A stretch of DNA of 64,000 bases, taken from an uncultured Sulfitobacter sp. (lineage in GTDB: Bacteria; Pseudomonadota; Alphaproteobacteria; Rhodobacterales; Rhodobacteraceae). The DNA lies in the NCBI GenBank assembly GCA_937138475.1, contig CAKZPD010000030.1, forward strand, positions 1 to 64,000, read 5' to 3'. A program made the translations under genes and the position numbers. Positions 50,195 through 59,036 of the stretch are shown one piece after another. The notes under the pieces are model-generated. The model was not told the origin of the DNA, searched no databases, and was given only the letters and a program-made list of their open reading frames with translations. The first letter of the stretch is position 1; each line of letters begins with the position of its first letter.

Positions 50195-51663
50195 CTGATC
50201 GCAGATGCGTCTTGATCACCGGAATGCACCGCAGCGGCACGTCGCTGGTGGCGCAGGCGGTGCAGGCCATGGGGGTGCCGCTGGGCAAGACGCTGCTCAA
50301 GGCCAATGCCCATAATCAGCGCGGCTATTACGAAGACGCCGAGGTGGTGCGCATCCATGATATGCTGTTGGGGGCGTTGGGGCGGCCTTGGGGCGCGTCT
50401 GTGCATGGCCTGCCGATGCCCGATGGTTGGCAAAACAGCGAACCGGCGGTCAAGGCCCAGGCGCGCATTCGCGCCTATTTGCAGCAGCGCACCGGCGATG
50501 TCTTTGCCGTCAAAGATCCGCGAATTTCGCTGCTGTTTCCCTTGTGGCAGGCGGCGGCCGACCAATCGGGCATCACCCCCGTGCTGGTGATCTGCGTGCG
50601 CCCGGCGCCCGAAGTCGCCGCCTCGCTTTTGCGCCGCGATGGGCTGGACCACAGCCTGGGCATGCGGCTTTGGCTTCAATATACGGCCTGCGCGATTGCC
50701 GATGCCCCGGCCGGGCGCAGCCATCTTTTGTTCAACCAAGACTGGCACGACGATCCAGACCGAAACCCCCAGCGTTTGGCCAATATCCTTGGGGTGTCTG
50801 GTCCGATGCCGGATGTGTTCGAACCGGCCCTGCAAACCCACCAGGATCCCCCATCCGAGGATCTGTTTCTGCGCTGGCACAGCGCGTTGGAAAAGGCCCG
50901 CCAAGGGGATGGCACGCCGGGACGCGCGCTTAAGGCATTGGCCCGGCAATGGCAGGAAACCGCGCGCATCTTTGGCGCCGGCCCCCGCAGCGCACGGGGC
51001 AGGCTGGTGCGTGATTTCAGCGGATATCGCCGCGCCTATGCTGAACTGGAACGCCGCCTGGCGACGATGCAACGCGTCGCCCCGGCGCCCCATCCGGCCC
51101 AAGACGAACTGGATGCCTTGCGCCAGACGCTTCGCGAAACCATTGAGGTCAGCAACACCATCGAGGACGAACTGTCAGCCCTTGGCCAATCCCACGCCGA
51201 GCTGCAAATAGAGCGCGACACCCTGATGGCGCGGGCCATCGCCAATCTTGAGGCCTATCAGACCATCGACGCCTGCAACACCGCAGCCAACGAAGAAATC
51301 GAACGCCAAAGCCAGCGCCTGGCGCAATTGCACAAGACCCTGGCCAGCCAAGAGGCCACGCATACGGCGCAAATGTCGCGGGTCAACAAGGTGCTGGAAC
51401 AGATCCGCGCCCAACACGCCACCGCCGAGAAAACCTGGACAGAAGAGCAAGCCGGCTATGAAACCACGATCCAGGTTCTGGGCGCTGATCTGGCCAGCCT
51501 GCGCATCGAAAACGAGGGGCTGCACCGTCAGCTTCGCGATCACGAGGCCGCCGCAAGGGCCTTGAAAATTCGTGCCGCGCTGCTCGAAACAACCAACACC
51601 CGGCTTATGCGCTGGCATCTGCCCAGCCTGCTCAGCCGGGCGCTGAACCGGCGCAAACCCTAA
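50191..51663 (+). CDS. Sulfotransferase-like protein with C-terminal coiled coil
   Basis: 490 residues from the ATG at 50191 (overlapping the upstream small frame). The N-terminal ~250 residues carry the PSB loop VLITGMHRSGTSLVAQAVQA and the partner block VLVICVRPAPEVAASLLRRD, the pattern of PAPS-dependent sulfotransferases found in polysaccharide loci. Residues about 280-460 form a long charged coiled coil (LRQTLRETIEVSNTIEDELS), ending with a basic tail. The coiled coil suggests oligomerisation or attachment to the EPS machinery. A short inverted repeat (51670-51686) follows the stop. It is the last gene of the island before leuB. Confidence 0.75.
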   Translation: MTDRRCVLITGMHRSGTSLVAQAVQAMGVPLGKTLLKANAHNQRGYYEDAEVVRIHDMLLGALGRPWGASVHGLPMPDGWQNSEPAVKAQARIRAYLQQRTGDVFAVKDPRISLLFPLWQAAADQSGITPVLVICVRPAPEVAASLLRRDGLDHSLGMRLWLQYTACAIADAPAGRSHLLFNQDWHDDPDRNPQRLANILGVSGPMPDVFEPALQTHQDPPSEDLFLRWHSALEKARQGDGTPGRALKALARQWQETARIFGAGPRSARGRLVRDFSGYRRAYAELERRLATMQRVAPAPHPAQDELDALRQTLRETIEVSNTIEDELSALGQSHAELQIERDTLMARAIANLEAYQTIDACNTAANEEIERQSQRLAQLHKTLASQEATHTAQMSRVNKVLEQIRAQHATAEKTWTEEQAGYETTIQVLGADLASLRIENEGLHRQLRDHEAAARALKIRAALLETTNTRLMRWHLPSLLSRALNRRKP

Positions 51664-51704
51664 GGGAACCGGCTGGTCCTCAGCCGATCCCGCCCCCGCC
51701 ATGA

Positions 51705-52811
51705 TCAAAGGCTGGCGTCTAATGCCGCCAAAATCGCATCGCCCATCTGGCTGGTCGAAACGGCCGCGCCGCCGTCTTCGCCCATCAGATCAGCCGTGCG
51801 CAGCCCCGATGCCAATACCGCCTCAACGGCGCTTTCAAGGCGGGTTGCCTCATCGCCTTGATCAAACGAATAGCGCAGCGCCATGGCAAAGCTCAGGATA
51901 CAGGCAATCGGGTTGGCCTTGCCCTGGCCGGCAATATCGGGCGCCGATCCATGCACCGGCTCATACAGCGCCTTGGGGCGGCCATTGGCATCTGGTGCGC
52001 CCAGGCTGGCCGATGGCAACATTCCCAACGACCCGGTCAGCATCGCCGCGCAATCGGACAGAATGTCGCCAAACAGGTTATCGGTCAGGATCACGTCAAA
52101 CTGCTTTGGTGCCCGCACCAGCTGCATCGCGCCATTGTCCGCATACATATGCGACAACTCCACATCAGGATATTCGGTATCGTGAATCTTCTGCACCACC
52201 TCGCGCCACAAGATGCCGCTCTCCATGACATTGGCCTTTTCCATCGAACAGACCTTGTTGCCACGCCGCCGCGCCAGCTCAAACGCCGAACGCGCCACCC
52301 GCTCGATCTCAGATTCGGTATAGCGCTGGGTATTGATCCCGACGCGTTCGTTGCCTTCCTCGAAAATGCCGCGCGGTTCGCCGAAATACACCCCCGAGGT
52401 CAACTCGCGCACGATCATGATGTCCAGTCCGGCCACCACATCCCGTTTCAGCGAGGAAAAATCCGCCAGCGCGTCAAAACACTGCGCCGGGCGCAGGTTG
52501 CTGAACAAATCCATCTCCTTGCGCAGCCGCAACAGGCCCCGCTCCGGCTTGACGCTGAAATCCAGCGCATCATATTTCGGGCCGCCGACCGCCCCCAAAA
52601 GCACGGCATCCGCCGCCAGCGCCCGCGCCATGGTCTCATCGTGCAAGGGCGTGCCATGGGCATCATAAGCCGCACCGCCCACCAGATCCTCGCTGACATC
52701 AAAGGCCAACCCGCGCTTGTCCCCAAACCAGTCAATGATGCGTGTGACTTGTCCCATGACCTCGGGGCCGATGCCGTCACCGGCAAGGATAAGTAGCGAA
52801 GGATTAGCCAT
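51705..52811 (-). CDS. leuB: 3-isopropylmalate dehydrogenase
   Basis: 368 residues from the ATG at 52811, with AGGAG nine bases upstream. [40 protein letters not shown], the [15 protein letters not shown] block ([16 protein letters not shown]), and [20 protein letters not shown] with the metal-binding aspartates are diagnostic. It oxidises and decarboxylates 3-isopropylmalate in leucine synthesis. leuD and leuC lie upstream on the same strand, each separated by one other gene. Confidence 0.96.
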   Translation of the reverse strand: MANPSLLILAGDGIGPEVMGQVTRIIDWFGDKRGLAFDVSEDLVGGAAYDAHGTPLHDETMARALAADAVLLGAVGGPKYDALDFSVKPERGLLRLRKEMDLFSNLRPAQCFDALADFSSLKRDVVAGLDIMIVRELTSGVYFGEPRGIFEEGNERVGINTQRYTESEIERVARSAFELARRRGNKVCSMEKANVMESGILWREVVQKIHDTEYPDVELSHMYADNGAMQLVRAPKQFDVILTDNLFGDILSDCAAMLTGSLGMLPSASLGAPDANGRPKALYEPVHGSAPDIAGQGKANPIACILSFAMALRYSFDQGDEATRLESAVEAVLASGLRTADLMGEDGGAAVSTSQMGDAILAALDASL

Positions 52812-52898
52812 TGCGAAGATCTCCTGCAAAAATCAATGCCGCTGGCGTATCGCGCGCAGCATCCAGGGTCAAGCAGCGCCAATCCCCAAGGGCCAGCC

Positions 52899-52931
52899 TT
52901 TCTTTTGTTCTTAAATATCCCCGCCGGAGGC
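52899..52931. repeat. Dispersed intergenic repeat, copy 3
   Basis: TTTCTTTTGTTCTTAAATAT followed by CCCCGCCGGAGGC, nearly identical to copy 2. It lies between leuB and the endonuclease/exonuclease/phosphatase gene. Confidence 0.7.
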
Positions 52932-52978
52932 CCCGCCGCCGGCCACAATCGCCGCCGCCGCCCGGGGTGCGCGGCGGC

Positions 52979-54016
52979 TCAGGGCTGCAAATCCACCCAA
53001 ACAAGCCGGTGTCGGCTGGCGGCGCGGGCCACCGTGTCCTCCTCGGGCCAGAAAACCCCGGCCTCAACCACCTGCCAATCGGCCGATGGCAAGACATAAT
53101 CAACCCGGCGCGCGCCGGGGCCGGGCGCTGGCCAAAACACCGTGTGAAACGGATCGCCAGCGCTGCGCAGGCTGCCGGCGCTGCGCGGGGCCGGGTCTTG
53201 CAGGGCCGGATGCGCCAGCAAGGCGCCCATCGCCGCGCCGCTTGGGGCTTGATTGGCCCCGCCCATCACAACGAACCGCCGCTCGGGTCTGGGCCCAAGG
53301 GCCCCGTTCAAATAATGCAGCCACAAACGCGTTTCATCGCCGTTGCGCTTGGTATTGCGCTGTTCTGGCCCTTCAAAGGCTGGCGGCCCGGCGTGATAGG
53401 CCAAAACATATATCGGCGCGCCACTGGGCGGCTGGATTGGCACAACCCAATGCCCGGTGGTGGACAGGCGCTGCACCGCCTGGGCCTTGGCGGATGGAAA
53501 GGGGCCGGCCTGGGTTCTGGGCAGATCGGCGCCCGGCAGGTCACGCCACAAAAAGGCGCTGAAATCCTGAACCTCCTGGTCCAGGATCGGCCAGCGCGAC
53601 AACAGCGCCATGCCCCCTTGGCCGGAAAAATGGCCAAAGCCCTGGGCATCAGCGGCATCGCCAAGATACCCGTTTGCATCCAGATCCAGCCCGGTTGCCA
53701 TCCCGGTGTTGGGCCGCGCGGCAAAGCGATGCGCAAACACCACCCCGCGCGCCGCCAAGGCGCGCTGCAACGCCGCCAGCGCCGCGCCGTCATAATCGTA
53801 ATCCACATCCAGCAGCAGCAGGACATCCGGGCGCACGGCGGCAATCACCTCGATCACGGCATTGACCTGCGGATCATCGCCCTTGGCGATATCGCGCAAC
53901 AACAAACCGGGGCCCTTGCGTTCCAGGTCGGTGTGAAACAACGCCAGACGCAGCGGCGCCGCCGGGCAGTTCGCCCCCCAAAGAACCAACATCAATGACA
54001 AGACACGCAGCATCAT
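52979..54016 (-). CDS. Endonuclease/exonuclease/phosphatase-superfamily protein, secreted
   Basis: 345 residues. A signal peptide ends near NCPAAP at about residue 21, so it acts outside the cytoplasm. DVLLLLDVDYDYDGAALAAL, GQGGMALLSRWPILDQEVQD, and RRVDYVLPSADWQVV with ASRHRLVWVD near the end fit the DNase I-like fold as found in Rhodobacterales leu operons. The usual metal-binding GDxN motif reads GGAN (VVMGGANQAPS), losing the Asp, so activity may be reduced or lost. It lies between leuB and leuD on their strand, but has no obvious link to leucine synthesis. Confidence 0.75.
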   Translation of the reverse strand: MMLRVLSLMLVLWGANCPAAPLRLALFHTDLERKGPGLLLRDIAKGDDPQVNAVIEVIAAVRPDVLLLLDVDYDYDGAALAALQRALAARGVVFAHRFAARPNTGMATGLDLDANGYLGDAADAQGFGHFSGQGGMALLSRWPILDQEVQDFSAFLWRDLPGADLPRTQAGPFPSAKAQAVQRLSTTGHWVVPIQPPSGAPIYVLAYHAGPPAFEGPEQRNTKRNGDETRLWLHYLNGALGPRPERRFVVMGGANQAPSGAAMGALLAHPALQDPAPRSAGSLRSAGDPFHTVFWPAPGPGARRVDYVLPSADWQVVEAGVFWPEEDTVARAASRHRLVWVDLQP

Positions 54017-54070
54017 TCATAAGCGTGCCATAAGTAAAACTAATGAATGGTTAAGGCATCTGACCCGCCC

Positions 54071-54099
54071 AAAGAAAAAGGCGCCCCGCCGGACGCCTT
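54071..54099 (-). terminator. Rho-independent terminator after leuD
   Basis: Read on the minus strand, AAGGCG and CGCCTT arms with a GC-rich 10-nt loop are followed by TTTCTTT. It lies 50 bp past the leuD stop and separates leuD from the endonuclease/exonuclease/phosphatase gene. Confidence 0.7.
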
Positions 54100-54147
54100 G
54101 ATCGTTTTGCCGGGTTCTTGGGCGGCGGCGCGCTCAGCGTGCCGGGG

Positions 54148-54753
54148 TCAGACCCAAGGGCGCGACTGCTGGGCCGCGGTTTCAAAGGTGGCGATTGCCT
54201 CGGCTTTTTCCATGGTCAGGCCGATGTCATCCAGACCGTTCATCAGGCAATGCTTTTTGAACGGATCGACCTCAAAGGCAAACACCTCGCCTTCGGATGT
54301 GGTGATGGTCTGATTGTCCAGGTCGATGGTCATGCGCGCATTGGCGCCTTTTTCGGCGTCTTTCATCAATACATCCACCTGCGCTTGTGGCAGGGCAATC
54401 GGCAGGATGCCGTTCTTGAAACAGTTGTTGAAAAAGATGTCGGCAAAGCTGGGCGCGATCACACAGCGGATGCCAAAATCCTTGATCGCCCAAGGCGCAT
54501 GTTCACGCGACGATCCACAGCCAAAGTTATCGCCCGCCACCAATATCTCTGCCTTGCGATAGGCGTCCTGGTTCAGCACGAACCCCGGTATTTCGTTGCC
54601 ATCGTCATCATAGCGCATTTCGTCGAACAGGTTGACCCCCAGGCCCGACCGCTTGATCGTTTTCAAGAATTGCTTTGGGATGATCATATCGGTGTCGATA
54701 TTGATCAGGGGCATCGGCGCCGCAATCCCGGTGAGAGTATCGAATTTGTCCAT
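54148..54753 (-). CDS. leuD: 3-isopropylmalate dehydratase, small subunit
   Basis: 201 residues from the ATG at 54753, with GGAG eight bases upstream; this matches the family length. [17 protein letters not shown], then [20 protein letters not shown] and [20 protein letters not shown], are the aconitase swivel-domain signatures. With LeuC it converts 2-isopropylmalate to 3-isopropylmalate. An unrelated VWA gene with its own terminators sits between leuD and leuC. Confidence 0.96.
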   Translation of the reverse strand: MDKFDTLTGIAAPMPLINIDTDMIIPKQFLKTIKRSGLGVNLFDEMRYDDDGNEIPGFVLNQDAYRKAEILVAGDNFGCGSSREHAPWAIKDFGIRCVIAPSFADIFFNNCFKNGILPIALPQAQVDVLMKDAEKGANARMTIDLDNQTITTSEGEVFAFEVDPFKKHCLMNGLDDIGLTMEKAEAIATFETAAQQSRPWV

Positions 54754-54811
54754 CTGCTTGCTCCGGTAGGTTGCCCGGTTCATCGCAAGCTGGCGCCATA
54801 TTCGCAAGGGC

Positions 54812-54850
54812 AAAAAGCAAATCGCCGCGCAAACTCGGTGCGCGGCGATT
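54812..54850 (-). terminator. Strong terminator after the VWA VPLPA-CTERM gene
   Basis: A perfect 11-bp stem (AATCGCCGCGC with GCGCGGCGATT) around a 9-nt loop, followed on the minus strand by TGCTTTTTG. It ends 18 bp past the stop of the VWA gene and isolates it from leuD. Confidence 0.85.
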
Positions 54851-54867
54851 CATAATTCAGGTCGAAA

Positions 54868-55677
54868 TCAGGCTTTTTTCGACTTGCGGCGCATCACGCC
54901 CAATCCGCCCAATCCAGCCAGCAGCAATGGCAGCGAGGCAGGAACAGGGATTGTGGGTGGGGCGACTTCGCGGATGATCTTATCGCGGATGGCATCCGAG
55001 AAGGCGCTGAAATCGGTGGCCGCGGCCACAAAGGCGCCGGCGCCGCCGATAACGTTATCGGTGCCATAGGCGATGGAATCAATGGTTTCACCCCCGGTGT
55101 GACCAAAGACCGATCCATCCTTGATAAAGAGCGCGTTGATCGTTTCAACACCGCCCGCCAGCGCTGCGTCGCGCGCGTTTTGCAGCGGCACACAGATCGC
55201 TTGGGTAAAGGAACATCCGCCCTCGCCCTGCGAGCCATCACCGGCAAGGTCGATCACCTGGCGGGTGCCGTCAAAGCCGTTGGTGCCAAATTCAGCCGCT
55301 GCGCCATTCAGACCTGCGACCAGGTCGGTGCCGCCACTGCCGATGCGGCTCATGCCGCGGATGGTTGTCGCGAAGGCGTTGGCCGTTGCGGCGGTCACTT
55401 CGGTCCAGCTGACGCCCAAGCCCTTGTAAGAGCTGTCAAAGAAACCGATGGCCACGGCGATGCTGCCGGTGGATGTGGCGGCGATCTTGGCCTGGACTGT
55501 GGCGTCCTCAAAGGCCTGGGCGTAACCTTCTCTCATCAGGCCGAAATCGGTTGAACTGACCGAACCCGAGGTATCGGTCAGAAGCATCAATTCAAGGCTG
55601 ACTGTGGTCGCGTGAACGGCTGTGGTAGAAAGGGTCGCGGCCACCGCAGCCGCCATAATTTTATGGTGAAAGGTCAT
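54868..55677 (-). CDS. DUF1194-type VWA protein with VPLPA-like CTERM signal
   Basis: 269 residues with an AAGGA ribosome site. The signal peptide ends VHATT at about residue 24. A von Willebrand A domain follows with the metal-ion MIDAS motif LLTDTSGSVSSTD, then GSGGTDLVAGLNGAAAEFG and RQVIDLAGDGSQGEGG; the wording is that of DUF1194 proteins. From residue 245 a CTERM signal reads VPASLPLLLAGLGGLGVM with a basic RRKSKKA tail, so XrtD should process it. The VWA fold suggests protein or ligand binding at the surface. The gene sits between leuC and leuD with its own terminators on both sides and two palindromic sites upstream, so it is an insulated unit under EPS-type control. Confidence 0.87.
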   Translation of the reverse strand: MTFHHKIMAAAVAATLSTTAVHATTVSLELMLLTDTSGSVSSTDFGLMREGYAQAFEDATVQAKIAATSTGSIAVAIGFFDSSYKGLGVSWTEVTAATANAFATTIRGMSRIGSGGTDLVAGLNGAAAEFGTNGFDGTRQVIDLAGDGSQGEGGCSFTQAICVPLQNARDAALAGGVETINALFIKDGSVFGHTGGETIDSIAYGTDNVIGGAGAFVAAATDFSAFSDAIRDKIIREVAPPTIPVPASLPLLLAGLGGLGVMRRKSKKA

Positions 55678-55683
55678 ATGTGC

Positions 55684-55717
55684 TATCCTTAGATAATAAA
55701 ATAACTATCTAAAGATT
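55684..55717. promoter_or_regulatory. Two TATCYWWRGATA-like sites upstream of the VWA gene
   Basis: TATCCTTAGATA (55684-55695) and TATCTAAAGATT (55706-55717), 22 bp apart, about two helical turns, in an A/T-rich stretch directly upstream of the VWA start at 55677. The first overlaps the region between promoter and ribosome site, which would suit repression. Similar sites lie at 16825, 20377, 20495 and 23025. Confidence 0.5.
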
Positions 55718-55764
55718 ACACAAATAAGTGGATTCGTAAACAGAAATTAATACCTATGGATGTG

Positions 55765-55800
55765 CAAAAGCCACGAAAGGGTGTCCCTTCGTGGCTTTTG
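55765..55800. terminator. Bidirectional terminator between leuC and the VWA gene
   Basis: CAAAAGCCACGAAAGGG pairs with CCCTTCGTGGCTTTTG, with one bulged A and a 3-nt loop. A and T runs flank it on both sides. It lies 64 bp past the leuC stop, so leuC transcription probably ends here rather than reading into the VWA gene. Confidence 0.85.
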
Positions 55801-55863
55801 TATGGCGCGCTGCGCCCGGTCTGCCGGGCGCCACCGCGCAATTTTCGGCGGCCGGTCAGCCGG

Positions 55864-57267
55864 TTACATCAGATCGCGCACATCTGTCAGCTTGCCGGTC
55901 AGCGCCGCCGCGGCGGCCATCGCTGGTGACATAAGGTGGGTGCGCCCGCCGCGCCCCTGCCGGCCCTCAAAGTTGCGGTTCGAGGTGGCGGCGCAGCGTT
56001 CGCCGGGGGCCAGCTGATCGGGGTTCATCGCCAAGCACATTGAGCACCCGGCCAAACGCCATTCAAAGCCTGCGTCCTTGAAGATGTCGGCCAGGCCTTC
56101 TTCTTCGGCTTGGGCGCGCACCAGGCCCGAGCCGGGCACGATCATCGCCCGCAGGCCATCCTTGACCTTTTTGCCTTTCAGGATCTCGGCCGCTGCGCGC
56201 AAATCTTCGATGCGGCCGTTGGTGCATGATCCGATAAAGACCGTGTCGATTTCGACATCGGTCAGCGCCATGCCGGGGGTCAGCCCCATGTAATCAAGCG
56301 CGCGCTGTGCGGCGCCGGATTTGCCGCCGGTGAAATCGCTGGCGGAGGGAACCTTGGCAGTGATCGGCAGAACGTCCTCGGGCGAGGTGCCCCAGGTCAC
56401 GACCGGGGCGATGTCTTCGCCCTTCAGGGTGATGACCTTGTCCCAATGGGCGTCATCGTCTGAATACAGGGTCTTCCACCAGGCCAGGGCGGCTTCCCAC
56501 TGGGCGCCCTTGGGGGCGTGCGGACGGCCCATGCAATATTCAAAGGTCTTTTCGTCCGGGGCGATCAGACCGGCGCGCGCGCCGCCTTCGATGGCCATGT
56601 TGCAGACCGTCATGCGGCCTTCCATGGACAGATCGCGAATGGCCTCGCCGCAGTATTCGATCACATAGCCGGTGCCGCCGGCGGTGCCGGTTTCGCCGAT
56701 CACCGACAGGGTGATATCCTTGGCGGTGACACCGGGGCGCAGCTTGCCGGTGATTTCCACCTTCATGTTCTTGGACTTTTTCTGGATCAGCGTCTGGGTG
56801 GCCAGAACGTGCTCAACCTCAGAGGTGCCGATGCCGTGGGCCAGGGCGCCAAAGGCCCCATGGGTGGCGGTGTGGCTGTCGCCGCACACGACGGTCATGC
56901 CGGGCAGGGTCCAGCCCTGTTCGGGGCCTACGATATGCACGATGCCCTGACGAACGTCGGATACCGGATAGTAATGAATGCCGAAATCCTTGGCGTTTTT
57001 GTCCAGCGCTTCGACCTGAATACGCGATTCTTCGTTGTCGATGCCCTTGGCGCGATCCAGCGTGGTGGGCACGTTGTGATCCGGCACAGCGATGGTTTTT
57101 TCCGGCGCCCGAACGGGGCGGCCCGACATGCGCAGCCCTTCAAAGGCCTGCGGGCTGGTGACTTCGTGGACCAGATGGCGGTCGATATAAAGCAGGCAGG
57201 TGCCGTCATCAGCCGCGTGGGCGACATGGGCATCCCAGATTTTGTCATAAAGCGTTTTGGGGGACAT
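55864..57267 (-). CDS. leuC: 3-isopropylmalate dehydratase, large subunit
   Basis: 467 residues from the ATG at 57267 after GGAGAGGACAC; the frame opens 15 codons earlier without a ribosome site. [39 protein letters not shown] and [20 protein letters not shown] supply the cysteines of the [4Fe-4S] cluster and the aconitase signature. Works with LeuD in leucine synthesis. It is divergent from the mechanosensitive channel gene; the 239 bp between the two starts show no clear motif. Confidence 0.96.
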   Translation of the reverse strand: MSPKTLYDKIWDAHVAHAADDGTCLLYIDRHLVHEVTSPQAFEGLRMSGRPVRAPEKTIAVPDHNVPTTLDRAKGIDNEESRIQVEALDKNAKDFGIHYYPVSDVRQGIVHIVGPEQGWTLPGMTVVCGDSHTATHGAFGALAHGIGTSEVEHVLATQTLIQKKSKNMKVEITGKLRPGVTAKDITLSVIGETGTAGGTGYVIEYCGEAIRDLSMEGRMTVCNMAIEGGARAGLIAPDEKTFEYCMGRPHAPKGAQWEAALAWWKTLYSDDDAHWDKVITLKGEDIAPVVTWGTSPEDVLPITAKVPSASDFTGGKSGAAQRALDYMGLTPGMALTDVEIDTVFIGSCTNGRIEDLRAAAEILKGKKVKDGLRAMIVPGSGLVRAQAEEEGLADIFKDAGFEWRLAGCSMCLAMNPDQLAPGERCAATSNRNFEGRQGRGGRTHLMSPAMAAAAALTGKLTDVRDLM

Positions 57268-57506
57268 GTGTCCTCTCCCCGTGTTGTTGCGATGGGTTGT
57301 GGGCTTGGGCAATGTGGATCACGCGCCTGTCAAACGGGCCAGCACCGCATGGGCGGCCCCGTAAAAGCGCTCGCGCAAGCGGGCGCGGTCATCCAGATCA
57401 AAGACAGGCGTCATGGGCCTTCGATAGCGCGCGGCGCGCCGTGTCGCAAGACCTGCGGCTTGCCGGAACGGGTGGTCTGTGTAACTTTCAAACGAAAGGA
57501 GCCCCG

Positions 57507-58865
57507 ATGAACCCCGAAACCGAAGTCTTTACGCCGCTTTGGCAATCCATTCAGACGCTGTTGCTGAGCAAAACCGGATTTTTGCAAGGGCTGCTGTCGC
57601 CGGGGTGGCGGCAGAATCAGATTCTGATCCTGTTGGGGCTGGCGCTTGTGGCCTGGGCGCTGCATGGGCTGTCGGGGCGGCGCCTTGAGGCCGCAGTGCG
57701 CGCCCGCGAAGGGTGGTCCAAGTGGCAGCTGCGCGCGGTGGTGCAGATCAAGCGCCGGCTGGGTCTGGTGTGGTTCGCGGCGCTGACGGCGCTGACCTAT
57801 GCGGTGATGCAAAATATCACCTGGCCCTCGCGGTCTTATCTGATCGGGTTGGCGGCGCTGTTGGCGGCGGTGTGGGTCGGCGTCGCCTTTGCCACGCGCA
57901 TGGTACACAATCGCACGCTGCGCCGCACGGTGATGTGGGGGCTTTGGGTTTATGCCACGCTGTATATTCTGGGGGTCGATGACGAAGCGGCGGCGTTCTT
58001 GGACCGGATCGCCCTGGATGCCGGAACGTTTCACTTTTCGGTTTTGACCTTGCTCAGCGCGCTGGTGGTCATTGGGGTATTGTTCACCCTGGCGCGCTTG
58101 ATCAGCACCACAACTGCGGCACGGATCCGTATGAACGACGATATCAGCCCGTCGATGCAGGTTTTGGCGGTCAAGGCGGTGCAGATCGGGCTGTATGGGT
58201 TTGCGTTTTTCATGGGGGTCAAGTCTGTCGGCATTGATCTGACCGGGCTTGCGGTTCTGTCGGGGGCGATCGGTGTGGGCCTTGGCTTTGGTCTGCAAAA
58301 GGTCGTGTCCAACCTGGTGTCGGGTGTCATCATCTTGCTGGATAAATCCATCAAGCCGGGCGATGTGATTTCGCTGGGCGATACCTTTGGCTGGATCAAT
58401 GCGCTGGGCGCGCGCTATGTGTCGGTGGTGACGCGCGACGGGCGTGAATATCTGATCCCGAACGAAGACCTGATCACCGGGCAGGTGGTCAACTGGTCCC
58501 ATTCCAACGATTTTGTGCGGCTGGACATTTACTTTGGCACCGCCTACGGGTGCGATCCGCATCAGGTGCGCGCCCTTGCCATCGAGGCCGCCGCCACGGT
58601 GCCGCGCGTGCTGAGCCAACCCAAGCCGCCGGTCTGCCATATCGTCGGCTTTGGCGACAGCAGCGTGGATTACATTCTGCGGTTCTGGATTACCGACCCG
58701 ACCGGCGGGCTGACCAACATTCGCGGCGATGTTTATCTGGCGCTGTGGGACCAGTTCGCGGCCCATGACATTGCCATACCCTTTCCCCAGCGCGAGGTGC
58801 GCATATTGCCGGATTTGCCCGATCATCACGCTGCGAACCCGGCGCAAGATGAAGATGGCGCTTGA
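57507..58865 (+). CDS. Mechanosensitive ion channel, MscS family
   Basis: 452 residues from the ATG at 57507, with AAAGGAG five bases upstream. Several N-terminal helices are followed by the MscS pore helix and beta domain: LSGAIGVGLGFGLQKVVSNL, VSGVIILLDKSIKPGDVISL, and the loop YLIPNEDLITGQVVNWSHSN. Small-conductance channels of this type release solutes on hypo-osmotic shock. The extra N-terminal membrane helices place it among the larger MscS-like (MscK/YbiO-type) proteins. Confidence 0.9.
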   Translation: MNPETEVFTPLWQSIQTLLLSKTGFLQGLLSPGWRQNQILILLGLALVAWALHGLSGRRLEAAVRAREGWSKWQLRAVVQIKRRLGLVWFAALTALTYAVMQNITWPSRSYLIGLAALLAAVWVGVAFATRMVHNRTLRRTVMWGLWVYATLYILGVDDEAAAFLDRIALDAGTFHFSVLTLLSALVVIGVLFTLARLISTTTAARIRMNDDISPSMQVLAVKAVQIGLYGFAFFMGVKSVGIDLTGLAVLSGAIGVGLGFGLQKVVSNLVSGVIILLDKSIKPGDVISLGDTFGWINALGARYVSVVTRDGREYLIPNEDLITGQVVNWSHSNDFVRLDIYFGTAYGCDPHQVRALAIEAAATVPRVLSQPKPPVCHIVGFGDSSVDYILRFWITDPTGGLTNIRGDVYLALWDQFAAHDIAIPFPQREVRILPDLPDHHAANPAQDEDGA

Positions 58866-58979
58866 ACCTTGGGGCGAACTGGCATTAAAGGCAGCGGATC
58901 ATTGAAATCGCGCGATTTGATTGCTAGGCTTTGGGTATCCCCAGCGTCGGGGGTCAGACGACGCGCCTTAAGGAGGACG

Positions 58980-59036
58980 ATGTCCTGTCTATCCATTCTG
59001 ATGCGGGTGCGCCCGCTAAGCCGGGTGCAACGCTGA
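58980..59036 (+). CDS. Possible 18-codon leader peptide of rsfS
   Basis: The window's best Shine-Dalgarno match (AAGGAGG) stands three bases before this ATG. The product MSCLSILMRVRPLSRVQR ends at a TGA that overlaps the rsfS ATG as TGATG. rsfS has no comparable ribosome site of its own, so it may be translated by re-initiation after this frame. The tight spacing weakens the case; a non-standard in-frame rsfS start is the alternative. Confidence 0.35.
   Translation: MSCLSILMRVRPLSRVQR

Noticed and set aside
57411..58847. A 478-codon open frame on the minus strand
   Set aside because: Antisense to the MscS gene; His/Arg/Gln-rich with no recognisable domain.
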